From: Microthyrium microscopicum | Lineage: Eukaryota > Ascomycota > Dothideomycetes > Microthyriales > Microthyriaceae | Direction: 5' to 3' | DNA length: 64,000 bases | Assembly (NCBI GenBank): GCA_010405405.1 | Contig: MU004235.1 | Span: forward strand, 1,006,538-1,070,537 | Shown: piece after piece, positions 10,360-21,300 of the stretch | Numbering within the stretch: the first letter of the stretch is position 1 | Layout of the letters: each line of letters opens with the position of its first letter | The notes under the pieces: generated by a model | The model's database searches: none | What the model was told of the DNA's origin: nothing | What the model saw: only the letters and a program-made list of their open reading frames with translations | Translations under genes and position numbers: made by a program

Positions 10360-11925
10360 TTATCCAGAAGCTGGTTCGTCGGCGTCTGTCTTTTGCGGAT
10401 TTCCCCGTGAGCCCCCGTCCAAGATCCAATCCTCATTATCCTCTTGAGAGTCCTGAACCCTTCGCCAATTGCTAGCATTAGTACGTTCAGTCTCCTTGCC
10501 TTTGCCCTTAGCATCAACTCGAGCTACAGGTTTAATGAGCTGGCCCAGCAATGGGTTACTGCCAAAACTACGTCCGTCCGTTATGGTCATTTTCTGCACA
10601 GGCAAGTTATCCTCGACTTCGTCCTCTGGTGTCCGCGGTCTCTCCACAGCTGCCATTCTGCGGACAACCTTCCCGCCCACAAGATCAAGACTAGCCACCA
10701 CCTTTTTTTTCTCCCATTCCGGTCTAGTAGCCCATTCCTGTTCCCTAAGTGCCTTCTGCTGCTTTCGTAACTGCATCGCCCGCTCCGCTGGAGTTGCCCA
10801 CGCGTTCAGCCCCGCCGACGGCGTCTCAAAGTCAGCCGCCTCGTCGTGAACTCTTGTCCGCTTCGCGTTGTGTGCCTGGTAGTTGAGCAGTTTGTCCCGA
10901 TGCTGCATTGCCTCCGCCAGCTTCTCGGACGCATTGTCCGGCTCCTGTTCAGTTTTTGTAAACGGCCGTGGCGTGGCTGCTACGTCTGCACGCCGATGTG
11001 ACGCATTGTTTGCACTCATCTTCTCTTTGCCGCGCTCTTCACGCAGCACGCGGATCATGCTGTCGATTTCGGCGCCGGAGAGGAGTGGTGTCTTGCAGAA
11101 TGTGCAGGGGCCGATGCCTTCCTTGACGCAAATAATCTTGCCGCAATTTTGGCAGTTTGGTGCCGCGGCAAGTAGTTCATGACGAGTGGCCATGCAATTA
11201 CACTTGCGTTTGGCGTTCTGTTCAGCGCTATGGGAAAAGGTAGGATTTGTCTGTACTTCTAGTTCCCTGATAGCATTGTCCAGGTCAGAGAGCGCAGTGG
11301 ACGGGCCATGCATGGGCGTACCACCAGCTATAGAAACTTTGGTAGCTTTTGGCTTTGGAGCGGGACTGTTTGATCTGGACTTGGTGTCCGAAATTAGACG
11401 ACCCGCTGCGGAGGGTGGTGTTTTGTTGGCGGGAGATCTGGTTCTTGAAGGAGGCGTAGGTGCTAGAGATGATGTCTGTGATGAGTTTTGCTCTGGTTCT
11501 AGAGCGAAGAGCCCAGTGTGTGCATCTTTCCTCTTTGCTCTCTGGGGCATGTAATCATCCACATCCCTTTTCTTGTATACACCAGCACTCGCATCTCCAA
11601 ACCCTTCAACCTGTCGTACTGGAGGAAGCTTCTTTATACCACCAGCTTTCTTTTTACGTGGCCCAGGTTTTGGGACTGATGTTAACCCCTCACTACCTGC
11701 TGGCGGGGCTGCAGAAGCAGCAGCACTTGAAGCCGGCGTCCGTCGGGCATTGAACGAGGCGATGAAATCGAGGGCGGCGGGCGAGTCGCCGAGCAGTGTC
11801 TTAAGGTTCTCCGCAGCTTCATTCTGCGGCAATGAGCCTGAGTAATCTAACACTTGCTTGAGACTCTCATCGTCAAGCGGCAGTAGTTTGCGGATTTGAT
11901 TCAGGTTGTGCTCCGAGGATGCCAT
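10360..11925 (-). CDS. RQT4: ASC-1/TRIP4-type zinc-finger protein, RQT complex subunit
   Basis: A single exon of 521 residues. A compact helical region at the N-terminus (about residues 5-62) contains LDDESLKQVLDYSGSLP and LLGDSPAALDFIASFNARR, resembling the start of yeast Rqt4 and human TRIP4. A zinc finger of the C2HC5 class follows at about residues 240-276, with CNCMATRH, NCQNCGK and GPCTFC supplying cysteines and a histidine; this finger defines the TRIP4/ASC-1 family. The linker and C-terminal parts are low-complexity and charged. Family members work with the Slh1/ASCC3 helicase in the ribosome-quality-control trigger complex, which splits collided ribosomes; in animals TRIP4 is also a transcription coactivator. 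A C-terminal ASCH domain, present in animal TRIP4, is not evident here, which fits the yeast-type protein. Divergent from SLX4. Confidence 0.82.
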   Translation of the reverse strand: MASSEHNLNQIRKLLPLDDESLKQVLDYSGSLPQNEAAENLKTLLGDSPAALDFIASFNARRTPASSAAASAAPPAGSEGLTSVPKPGPRKKKAGGIKKLPPVRQVEGFGDASAGVYKKRDVDDYMPQRAKRKDAHTGLFALEPEQNSSQTSSLAPTPPSRTRSPANKTPPSAAGRLISDTKSRSNSPAPKPKATKVSIAGGTPMHGPSTALSDLDNAIRELEVQTNPTFSHSAEQNAKRKCNCMATRHELLAAAPNCQNCGKIICVKEGIGPCTFCKTPLLSGAEIDSMIRVLREERGKEKMSANNASHRRADVAATPRPFTKTEQEPDNASEKLAEAMQHRDKLLNYQAHNAKRTRVHDEAADFETPSAGLNAWATPAERAMQLRKQQKALREQEWATRPEWEKKKVVASLDLVGGKVVRRMAAVERPRTPEDEVEDNLPVQKMTITDGRSFGSNPLLGQLIKPVARVDAKGKGKETERTNASNWRRVQDSQEDNEDWILDGGSRGNPQKTDADEPASG

Positions 11926-12496
11926 GTGGAATGGAGTAGGACCTGACCCAGCTTAAAGGTTTCAGGCACCAATTACTAGCTTTTGATCCTTGATTCTTTT
12001 GCTCTTTTGCCTGAATACCTGAGTTCAGAGGGATGTAGATGGTGCTTGGGTCTTGTAGATTGAGGTTGAGAGGGATCAGGATATCGCTACTACACGCTAC
12101 CATATGTAAGCGCAAATGTTAAATTTTGAAACCTAGAACCAAATGTACTATATTAGTCATTCATTTCGTATATAATCAAATATGAAATTCAAGAACACAG
12201 CGATATCATATTTCTCATACTTGAAACTGAGGGAAGTGGCGAGGCTCACGTGATAGCGTGACAACCTCGAGATTTCTGAGGCGCGAGCTTTAACTTTAAC
12301 GCGTCAACTGACCTTCAATCCACCTTTATGTCAGACGAGATCGATTTAGACCAGAGAACATCTCGATCTTGTCCTCCGCCCTGCTCTCAACGTACAACCA
12401 ACGAGTCGATTGGAATAGTTGTCCGGCAATAATATGCCACAAATCTACCGCATCTTCGCAAGCATTCGACCGTGACTGAGCATTCGCCACTTCACC
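11926..12496. promoter_or_regulatory. divergent promoter region of RQT4-like gene and SLX4
   Basis: A 571-bp gap between two start codons facing away from each other. It has an AT-rich centre (about 12120-12230) and is otherwise without coding pattern. Specific factor sites are not assigned. Confidence 0.45.
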
Positions 12497-14407
12497 ATGG
12501 AGCGACCAACAGATCTTGTTATTCTATCTTCTTCACCGCTGCCCGTTATCAAAGCAGACTTCAGCTCAAAGCTACAAGCGGAAAGTACTTCATTGACACA
12601 TCCCTCTTTTGACGCATCTTCAGATGATGCAGAAGTCACTCCTTACTCGTCCAGAAAACTTGCTGGCGGCAAACATGCCAGTCCATTACCAGAAGGAGCA
12701 CTGAATAGTTTTCAGAGAGCTAGTCTATTGCCTCGGGAAGAATCTCTGTGGGAGCCACCGGAGACCGAAGAGAAGCCAGTGAAAAAACGAGGGCGGCCAA
12801 AGAAGGATCCGTCAAAAACTGCGGAACAAGTGTCAAAGCCAAAAGCACCACGAGCACCGAGAGCACCAAAAGTTCCCAAAGAGCCGAAGAAACCAAAGGA
12901 GCCGAAGGAACCTAAGAAACCAAAGGAGCCAAAGGAACCTAAGAAGGCACCTGCCAAGAGGGCAAGCAAGGCAACCGAACCGAAGAAGCGGAAAGGAAAA
13001 GAAAATATGCCTACGAACGAAGATGGGAATGTTATAGACCTCACAAATTTGCCTGTCTCGCCAACTAGGCGAAGAAAGTCATGGACCCCTGTCCCAGGTT
13101 CCCCTGCTTCAGTTGGAACAGGTCTCACTACGGTTCTTTCAGGCTTTGCCTATGACAATCCACCCAGCAGATCTATGAGCCCGCAGAAACCTCCTCTTCA
13201 AAAAGAGAACTCCTTCCTAAAGCGCAAACGAATTGAGCTTATGAGTCCACTTATGGGTTCAGAAGCTCTCGCGCGACGTTCTTCGGATCCAAGACCAAAA
13301 GAGCCATCACCGAAGAAGAAACCAAAAACAATCACAGATATGTCAGTTGAGAAATTCGGGCCACAGACTAATCAGCCGTCAGTCCAAGACATGTTTACCG
13401 TGGAGAAGGCTATTGAATTAGAGCAGAACGCATTGGCTGCGCTGAAGGACAAGAAAGGGGCAAAAAGGCCTAGAAAAGCAACGATTTCCAAGAAGAAGGT
13501 TGAGGCAAAACCGAAACTAGTCTCTCCACTTACTGCAGCAAAACGGCATGAAGCACAAAACATTCAATTCGGCACTTCAAGTCAACTAGCGGGTGCTTTG
13601 GCATCGATCGAGAAAGCAGTGCCACCTTCCAAGAAACCGCCTGTCCCCAAATTCCGCTTTGCAACAGCCAACACCGGCACATCTGGAGGTATCTGGGGAG
13701 CAGAAGTGTCTTCATCGGTTCAGAACATGTGGGCTGCTGAACTCGATCAGCAAGCTTCAAAGAGTGCTCCGGTAGACACCGAACCTGTCCATCATTCTAG
13801 CGATTTCCAAGACATTGACGATATGTGTAGCCCTCAACCTAAGCCACGAGTCAAGTCACCTCTGAAAATACCGTCATCGGACTTTGAGGATATCGATGCT
13901 TTTGAGCTCGTCGTACCCAAGACACTTCCCCCAGCTACCCAAAAGGATTTTATATCTATTGCGACTCAAAACGACTTTATACCCATCGACGACATTCTTG
14001 ACTCCGAACCAGAATTATCACCCACTCCGCCGCGTCTACCCACGACACCTTCACAGCTTCCCCTCACTAGCAAATCTCCGTCCAAGGCTAAACGCCGAGT
14101 GCTACGCGAGGTTCGCGAAGACTGGGAAATATCCAAAAGAAGCGTTTTTGCCCGCATCACTAAACTTGTCACCAGCTTGCCGCGTTCGCAAAGTCTGCGT
14201 GAGCCGACCTGGTATGAGCGCATGCTCATGTACGAACCTATTGTCATTGAAGAATTCACAAAGTGGCTGAATGAGCGCGGTGTTCAGGCGGGTGAAGGCG
14301 ACACGCAGGGCGAGGTATTACCATGGATGACACAGCAATGGTGTGAAGACCAGAGTATATGTTGTGTATGGAAACTTACGAATCGGAAGACATCACGAAA
14401 GCGATAA
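12497..14407 (+). CDS. SLX4: structure-specific endonuclease subunit SLX4
   Basis: A single exon of 636 residues. SLX4 is the scaffold and activator of the SLX1 nuclease, which cuts branched DNA such as Holliday junctions and stalled forks. The conserved C-terminal domain that binds SLX1 is clear: TWYERMLMYEPIVIEEFTKW, then VLPWMTQQWCEDQSICCVWK near the end. The N-terminal half is disordered. It contains an AT-hook-like KKRGRPKKD near residue 97 and then a Lys/Pro/Glu repeat block encoded at 12884-12946. Short acidic DxxD/E motifs with hydrophobic residues (SSDFQDIDD, SSDFEDIDAF, DFIPIDDI) recur in the C-terminal half, typical of fungal SLX4 and possible partner or SUMO-interaction sites. Fungal members are poorly conserved outside the C-terminus. 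The start codon sits in a good context (CACCATGG). Confidence 0.88.
   Translation: MERPTDLVILSSSPLPVIKADFSSKLQAESTSLTHPSFDASSDDAEVTPYSSRKLAGGKHASPLPEGALNSFQRASLLPREESLWEPPETEEKPVKKRGRPKKDPSKTAEQVSKPKAPRAPRAPKVPKEPKKPKEPKEPKKPKEPKEPKKAPAKRASKATEPKKRKGKENMPTNEDGNVIDLTNLPVSPTRRRKSWTPVPGSPASVGTGLTTVLSGFAYDNPPSRSMSPQKPPLQKENSFLKRKRIELMSPLMGSEALARRSSDPRPKEPSPKKKPKTITDMSVEKFGPQTNQPSVQDMFTVEKAIELEQNALAALKDKKGAKRPRKATISKKKVEAKPKLVSPLTAAKRHEAQNIQFGTSSQLAGALASIEKAVPPSKKPPVPKFRFATANTGTSGGIWGAEVSSSVQNMWAAELDQQASKSAPVDTEPVHHSSDFQDIDDMCSPQPKPRVKSPLKIPSSDFEDIDAFELVVPKTLPPATQKDFISIATQNDFIPIDDILDSEPELSPTPPRLPTTPSQLPLTSKSPSKAKRRVLREVREDWEISKRSVFARITKLVTSLPRSQSLREPTWYERMLMYEPIVIEEFTKWLNERGVQAGEGDTQGEVLPWMTQQWCEDQSICCVWKLTNRKTSRKR
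12884..12946 (+). repeat. 27-bp in-frame tandem repeat coding for Pro/Lys/Glu
   Basis: Two full 27-bp units plus a 9-bp partial unit inside SLX4 encode a nine-residue unit, PKKPKEPKE. The copies differ by only two or three bases, so copy number could vary between strains. The block lies in the disordered N-terminal half after the AT-hook-like motif. Confidence 0.8.
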
Positions 14408-14631
14408 CGAGATTATGAGATCATTGAAGCATAGTGTCTAGGAAGCGAAACGGCATTATACATAGCATGGAATAGCATTGATTTATTTTGCTGTAGGATG
14501 TTCTAATCATACATCGTTTATTCTAATCAGAACTACTCTATCAGCTGCAGTCAGAGCACAATTTCCTTTTATCATGAGCCATAGAATACTCCGTATAGAC
14601 TCAACACCTTTTTTCGACCTTGGAAGCCATT

Positions 14632-17025
14632 TTATGTCTGCTCTACCGGTAGCCGCAAATGGGATTCACTACCAATTCGTGTGCCCATGTACACGTCCAG
14701 TGCCGAAGCACCAGAGTCTCTAAACTCTTTGGAATCAGTACTCTGTACGCTTTGTCTCCGCGCCTCCTCATCTTTGTTGGTACTCATGCTATCTCCTCGA
14801 GCATTACCGCTGACAGCATCGGGGATCTCGTCATGCTTTTGCTTGCTCGCCTCCAGCACCTGACACGGACATCGATTTAAGGTCCCGCCTGTCTTTAACA
14901 CTGCCATGAGCGCCGCTTCAAGCAGCCGGTTCTCGCGCTCCAGTGCGTCGAGTCGCGCTTCTAGACGAGCATTCTTAGAACCGGAGGTGCCACTCGAGCA
15001 GATGGAAGTGCGTGGATTCGGTATTGGTGGACCCTGGGGTGGTGCTGGGAAGGCAGTGCTCAGAAGCAAATGCTTACTACTCGATGGCTGCGGTCCGCCA
15101 GGCAGGCCACTCGAGCTCTGGTTGCTATGCTGAATGAGGAACTGTGGTGGAAGACCAAGTTTTGGTCTTGGATGAGGAGTTTTCGGGAACGCGGAGAATT
15201 TGGTGCTGCGTTTGCGTACATTGTTATTTTTGGGAGATATAGACGGCGTAGCGACTTCGTGCTGTGGTGTTGACGGTTCAGATGGAGATTGCTGAAGTCG
15301 AAAGTCTGGTGCCAATGTTGGAGACTCTTCTTCAAAGATGTTGGTCGGCCATTCATGATTCTTCATCGGAGAAGTCTTACCCGAAGGATGTTCTGCCTGG
15401 TGGATATCACTCGCCGTCTCTTCTTCTGTGACCGGGAATACTGGCGAGAAGGATCTTTCAGGTGGAGAGCTCCTTCTGTCGTGTGTACCTCGAAGCTGGA
15501 GAGATGCTACTCTAGGTGGCAGCTCGTATGTAGTCGGACCCAGTATAGCTTCTTCATCGTAGTAGTCTCCGGAATCGATACTGTCAAGGTCCAAAATGGA
15601 AGTAGAGCGATGATTATTTCTCGGGCTTGTCTTCATATTCTCCCGGTGACTAACTCGTCGCAGTCCACCACCAACGAGGCGATCAGCGTAAGGTTTGCTA
15701 GGTCGCAGGTTGATATGAGAAGAAGCTTTCGTGATCTTGGAGAGGACAGGTGGAACCTCTGGCAAGTCCTTTTCCCCAGCTTTCGTCCGAAAGTCGTCAT
15801 TGTCCGAGTGAAAGTGGAGACCGACTATAGGAGTTGTTTTCTTGGTCTCAGTGTGAGCATCAGCAGACGATTCTCCCGCCATCTGATCAATAATGGAAAG
15901 ACCAAAGCCACTGTCTGCGCCTTTGCTAGATGTAAAGGTTGACCGACTCGTTGTTGAGAGGTTTCTATCCAACCTACCCGTCTCCGAGCTCTTCTTTGAC
16001 GTACTGTCTGCTGGCTGGACGCTTAATTCTGATCGTGGAGGTGCCACCGTGAAGTTTGCGATCCAAGAGTCGAGCGCTTCTGTGCTGATCGCGCTGGAAC
16101 CAGACATGTTGACTGAGAGTCTATGTGATTCTGTTCGAGAAAGGTCATCCCTAAACTCATGAGTATCTTAGCCTTTTTGCAGATGCTGTTGGACTCACGC
16201 ATTGCTTTCGCGTGGGGAGTTCGGATCCGTGATGATCTGTAGATACTTCGTTCCTATCCTCATAAGTTAGCAGACATCTATCAGATGCAGCGCGGATAAC
16301 TAACCGTCCTTTGAAACCTTTTGGACAATCTTACTACTTGGAGTCGCTTCTGCTTTAGCAGTTTCTCTACACATGATGTTAGCTACCAAGTCTTCTTATC
16401 ATGGCCCCAGATCACTTGCGCTTCACCACTTGCCGAACTCTCCTTCCTCTTCCTAAATATCGGCAGCCCAATCATCCGTCTAAGCTTATTATCATCCCTC
16501 CCTTTATCATCTTTTGCCGGTGGACCCGTAGTCTTGAGGAAGTAAGCCATGTCAACAGTATCCCCCGGCCTTCCAACCTCGGCCGTTGCCACACCACGAG
16601 GAGCATATCCACCACGCAAACTAGAATCGTCTGAGCTCCCAGGACTCGCATCCAAAGCCGCAGTAGTTGAGCGCATAATGCTGTGCGTAGAGCTGCTGTC
16701 CTCACCTCTAGTAAGGGAGGACGACGCAGGCGAATCGTTCTCAGCAGTGACAGCCAGACTGCTGGCATCCGGCGAAATCGCAGTAAGAGGCTGTAGAGCA
16801 GAAGCCCATGAATATCGCTGGGAGACACGAGAAGGAGGACGATCTCGAGAGCGGGTGTTTAAGCCGGATGATCCTACGAACCGAGGGAGTTAGAAAGGCA
16901 GCTCGCTTGAGGGAGGAAAGAGTGACCGTGAGGCCAAGGGGGAGGGGAGGGAAGCTGGAACAGGCGTAGTGTCTGATAAAAGCATTAGGTTTACTGGCAT
17001 TACTTCGAAATCTCCTTTTCGACAT
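14632..17025 (-). CDS. uncharacterised Ser-rich coiled-coil protein of filamentous fungi
   Basis: A five-exon model (17025-16995, 16873-16387, 16336-16305, 16253-16199, 16150-14632) joins in frame to 707 residues. I do not recognise a named family. The protein is rich in Ser, Pro and Arg and mostly disordered. Ordered islands are an N-terminal patch (SRVSQRYSWASALQPLTAIS), a patch read across two introns (GTKYLQIITDPNSPRESNA), and a predicted coiled coil near residue 615 (ARLEARLDALERENRLLEAA) followed by TLNRCPCQ. The gene probably starts further upstream. The reading frame before the first ATG is open through LAPSN, and an exon at 17289-17174, rich in Ser, can be spliced to 17059 in frame. 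The true start codon is therefore uncertain, and 17025 is a conservative choice. The small exons of 32 and 55 nt are supported only by frame and splice signals. Confidence 0.6.
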
Positions 17026-18323
17026 GTTGGAAGGAGCCAGCCTAGGCCCATGTGGTTTACTTGCGATTCATACATGTTTCTTAGTAGTGGTGCATATGAT
17101 GCAGAGGCACACCTCAGTTCTTACGGAAATTTGGAGTAATTTTTAGGGAAAAAGCAGGAAGTGAGAACCATACCAGAAGACGGGACTTGAATCATTTTGG
17201 CCTTGGAGAACCGAGCTATCGAGGGATATCCGGCACTTGTCTTTGACCGGCTCAGTGCTGGCACGGCTGCTGGATGAGTCGGACTGGGACTAGTAGAATT
17301 CGGAAATATGTTGTCGGCAACATGCATTTGACGGCACAGTAGACAGGCAACGGGAATCGAACGGTTGTAGCCGTTTAGCCCGACAGAGATTCTAGAAAAT
17401 CTGGTTAAAGGTTCGTTGATGTGTGGTATCCCAAATTGGGAAGACAAGGCTGCGACTCCGAATGGGTGTGGACGTTGATAATGGGGAACAACCAAAAGAC
17501 AAAAGAAGCAAAAAGGCCAACAAAGCGGTCCAATCTCAAATGGGTAGATCGAGCATAATATCACCGCTTTCCAGGCCAGCTCGCCGTCAAATGTCTTGCA
17601 GAATCGGGCGCCATTTAAGAATCTGGAGTGACAAGCGGAGTACATGTTGTACAACGGTTGGTACACCACGACCAGAATAGGTTGGAAAGCTCGCCCTTGA
17701 TAGCACAAACGTCGTGAGACGTAAATGCGCGGCACTAAGAGCATGATATAAGCATGGTATACAAAGATTTTAGTTCACTGAAGAGGAGAGATACATGTTC
17801 GTATGCAAGCCACCTAGCAAGACATTAAGAGTCAAGCAAGGCATATACGCGAACTGGACTGACACATGGCGCTTGCCTGTAGTGTAATCGCCGTACTGAT
17901 GTGGAGTGAACCTACAAGTTAGTCTAGTGATGCAGATGGACCGGGCAGCCCTCCAGGTTACACACATTAGAAACAAGTCGCACAAAAGTTGGCTCTCCAG
18001 TCCGGATTGGCTCGCAGATGATTTGACAGGACACTAGAGATCGGTGTTTGGGCTGAACGCGATCCAGCCGGATCCACGATTATATTACAAGATATTTGCT
18101 GATTCTTTCCTTCTGTTCCCGGTTCCAGTTCCAATCTTTTTCTATCCGCTGTAATCAGGCCGCTTATGCATGGGAATCAAATCTCTGTCGGTCCCTGACA
18201 GGACCGGTAACACCAAAGGCAAGGAAAGCCTTCTAAAGTTCTACATAACACGCTATGCTAAAACAAACTAAGACTACAATGATTTTATTCTTGGCTGATG
18301 AGGTTTGCGAGTCCATCCAAGGA
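17026..18323. other. intergenic; probable extra 5' exon of the coiled-coil gene
   Basis: Lies between the called start of the coiled-coil gene and the stop of SEN1, both on the minus strand. The stretch 17289-17174 (minus strand) reads as a Ser-rich exon (start SQSDSSSSRASTEP) bounded by a CTACTAG acceptor and a GTATGG donor, and probably belongs to the coiled-coil gene. The rest holds no supported feature. A 207-codon frame on the minus strand (17744-17121) overlaps this exon in another frame and is not called. Confidence 0.45.
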
Positions 18324-21300
18324 TCATGACGGTTTTGGCTTTTTCGCCTTTGGGAGGAAAGGATTTACTGCCGCTGGCTTTCGCTTTATACGCACCTTAG
18401 GTTTCGCAGCGGGTTGTGCAGGACCAGATGGAGGGGGGATAGTTGCTTGTCCAGGCTGTTGGCGGGGATCTGTTGTAGGTAATGCAGCGTTGGAGGGAGC
18501 CGATATGCCCGGAAGATTTGTGATGGGAGCTTGAGCGGTGGTCGAAGCACGTCGAAGAGTACTTGGCTGCTGAGAAAGGGGAGGTGCATCGGTCATCTCA
18601 ATATCAATAGGCGAGAGATTGCCTCTCGACTCTCGACGCGAAAGGTCTACATGTTGACCAGAAACCACTTGTTTTTGAAGTGAGTCTCTAGAATCTCGAC
18701 GCGCCGAGTCTGCCCGAGGTCCTGTAGGAACCTGTTTTGAGTTTGAATCTCTAGAGCCCCGATGCGATGCATCTGCTCGGGGTCCAGTAGGAGCTTGCTT
18801 TGGATGTCGAGGTACGTCAATAGCTTTTTGACCTGGAGTTGAGCTTGATGCATTTGGGGCCCGGAGTTGTGCCTTTATACCATTTTGCATGTAGTTCTGA
18901 GCAGCAGCAGAAGGCGTACTTCTTCTCAACTCTCCAGAAAAATTGCCTGTCGAGAAACTTCCACGTTTCTGGGCATCCACAATCAACTTCTTCCAGAACT
19001 CGCCACGAAGCAGAGATTCCGAGTTGCCCAGAACCCAAAGTGACGACTTAGCACGCGTGAGACCAACATTCATACGACGAATATCTTGCAAAAACCCAAT
19101 GCTTCCAGCAGGCGAGGCTCGCACGCAGGAAAAGATGATGACTTCGCTCTCACGGCCTTGAAACGCATCAGTTGTATTGAATTCAACAGCACTCAGGATC
19201 CGATCTCCGTAGTGTGCAGAGAAACGGCGCTTCAATTCCGCAAGCTGACTTTTGTACGGCGTGATGATGCCAACCTTGCCTGAGAGATCGTAGTGATGAT
19301 CAAAGTCTGTAACAAGGCGATTGTATAGCTGCATGGCCACTTCAATTTCAGCAATATTGATAAGGGAGTGTCCCTTTGGTGCTGCTTGATGTTGACCTTT
19401 GACGTCAAAGAAACGATATGGGCCCAGCAAGGGGTTGCTGTGCCACGGACGTTTTCTAATCTCGTCCATGCCAGGGCCATCGAGAAGTAGGCCGTCGTAG
19501 AACGTGGCGCTAGGGAATCTGCTGATCTCAGAGTGCATGCGATATTGTGTGTCGAGGAGGTGAACGTCCTTTGGGCTATTTTCCTGCATACGGACGAAAA
19601 GACTCTTTTCGTAGGCATAGCGTGAAGCTTCTTTAGACAATACTGTAGGTGGAAGCTGCTTTGGATCTCCAACCAGAATACATTTGGAGCAGCCATATTT
19701 GAGTGGAATCAGGGCGCTGGCTTCGACGCACTGAGCAGCTTCGTCAACCACGACAGTTTCAAAGTCGATGTTGACATGCTGGAACATTTCATGGCCACTA
19801 CCGGAGAGCGTAGCACAGAGAATATGGGCCGAATTGATGACTTCTTGCTGAACACGTTTGCGCTCGGCTTCGACGGCACGAAAGGCTTGTTGCTCAGAAT
19901 CTTTGAGAGCATCAACTTGGCCTCCCAGCGTGGTCTTTTGCCGTCGCAGAGCATCGAATGCTTGCTTGTTTGCTGCTGTATCGTCTTGCTGCATAGCCTC
20001 TCTAGCTTTGTTTAGTTTCTCAGATACTTCTTTATGTTTCATCATGAGCTCTTGGGTCTGCGTACGATCCGGCCCGCCAGCGTTCTTGGAGAGACGAGCG
20101 CTGACAAGTTCTTCCAAAGTGACGTCTTTTACTGCTGAGTTGACAGCGTCAGAACGGCCGATACGGATCACGTTGATCTTCTTGTCCAGTCCAGTAACCG
20201 TTTTCACGCCTTCCTTGAATCTCATGACTAACTCATCGACAGCGGCATTACTGGGAGCACACACCAAAATCTTCTTTGGCGCTTCATCTCCAACTTTTGC
20301 CATGCCTTGTGGTCTGGTCAAGACTTCAGTCAAAAGAGCTCCCACAATGGCAATGATAGTTTTAGTTTTACCAGAGCCAGGCGGACCTTGAATCAGCGTG
20401 AAGGCATCATTGTCAATAGCAGACTTGACTGCTTTGGACTGTGCCTTGTTCAGACTATAATTCCGCATGATTGGAGTCAAGGCAGCATCGCCGTATTGTA
20501 AAAGGTGACTAGGCTTTCCAGAGAGAATGTACTCGCTTAGGTCGTAATGCTGTAAACTGACAAGTGTTCCGTACTCGCGTTCGAGAGGAGTTAAGGAATG
20601 AATCTTGACACCCCAAAGAGGTAAATCTGGCCGTATTTCGCGAGAGAGAGGAGTACCTTGCACAGCTCGATAGACAATCTCGAGCTCCTTCTTCTTTCGC
20701 GAGACTTTGTGAACTCTAACCAAACAGTGTGGGACATTAGGATTCGCAATTGGATTGTCAGCCATGGATAGCAAGACAATGTCACCTTCTCCGACCTCCC
20801 GCTTCTCCGTAGCAGCCATGACCGTCGAAATCTCAATGAAGGCATTGACGCTAGCTCGATTGGCGACTTTGATTTGGAATGACTGAAAAGAGTTCTCTTC
20901 TCGAGCTTTGACAAAGCCTTGCCAGGCTTCCAGAAGCAGCAATGGTTCCATGATATGCTTGTACTCCAGTGGATTTTCATAAGCGGACAAGACGTCCTTG
21001 TATATGCTGGAATCGGTTCCTGGGGGTACATCTCCATCATAGAAGTAGTCCCATGCAAGGATAATTTGATGCAACGAAGAAAGATCCGGAGCAAGTCTTG
21101 CTCGCATGTCCTTAGCAGTTCGTACCATCCGCTTGATCTTCAGCGGGCCTCTTGGCTTCTCCTTGATCATCTGGAGCGCGTATGGATCTCGTTTGATAAC
21201 AACTCCTGCGCCTTTGATGCCTCTTAAGGCTTCGTCCATGTCGACCTCTCCTTCTGACTCTTCTTCATCCTCGGAATCCACGTCAACGTATATCTCACTC

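Noticed and set aside
17340-17400. A GTTCGATTCCC stretch on the minus strand resembling a tRNA B box
   Set aside because: The T-stem does not pair (several mismatches) and no acceptor stem or A box is found at the right distance.
17121-17744. 207-codon minus-strand open frame
   Set aside because: The composition changes along it, and its 3' part overlaps, in another frame, a Ser-rich exon that splices correctly to the coiled-coil gene.
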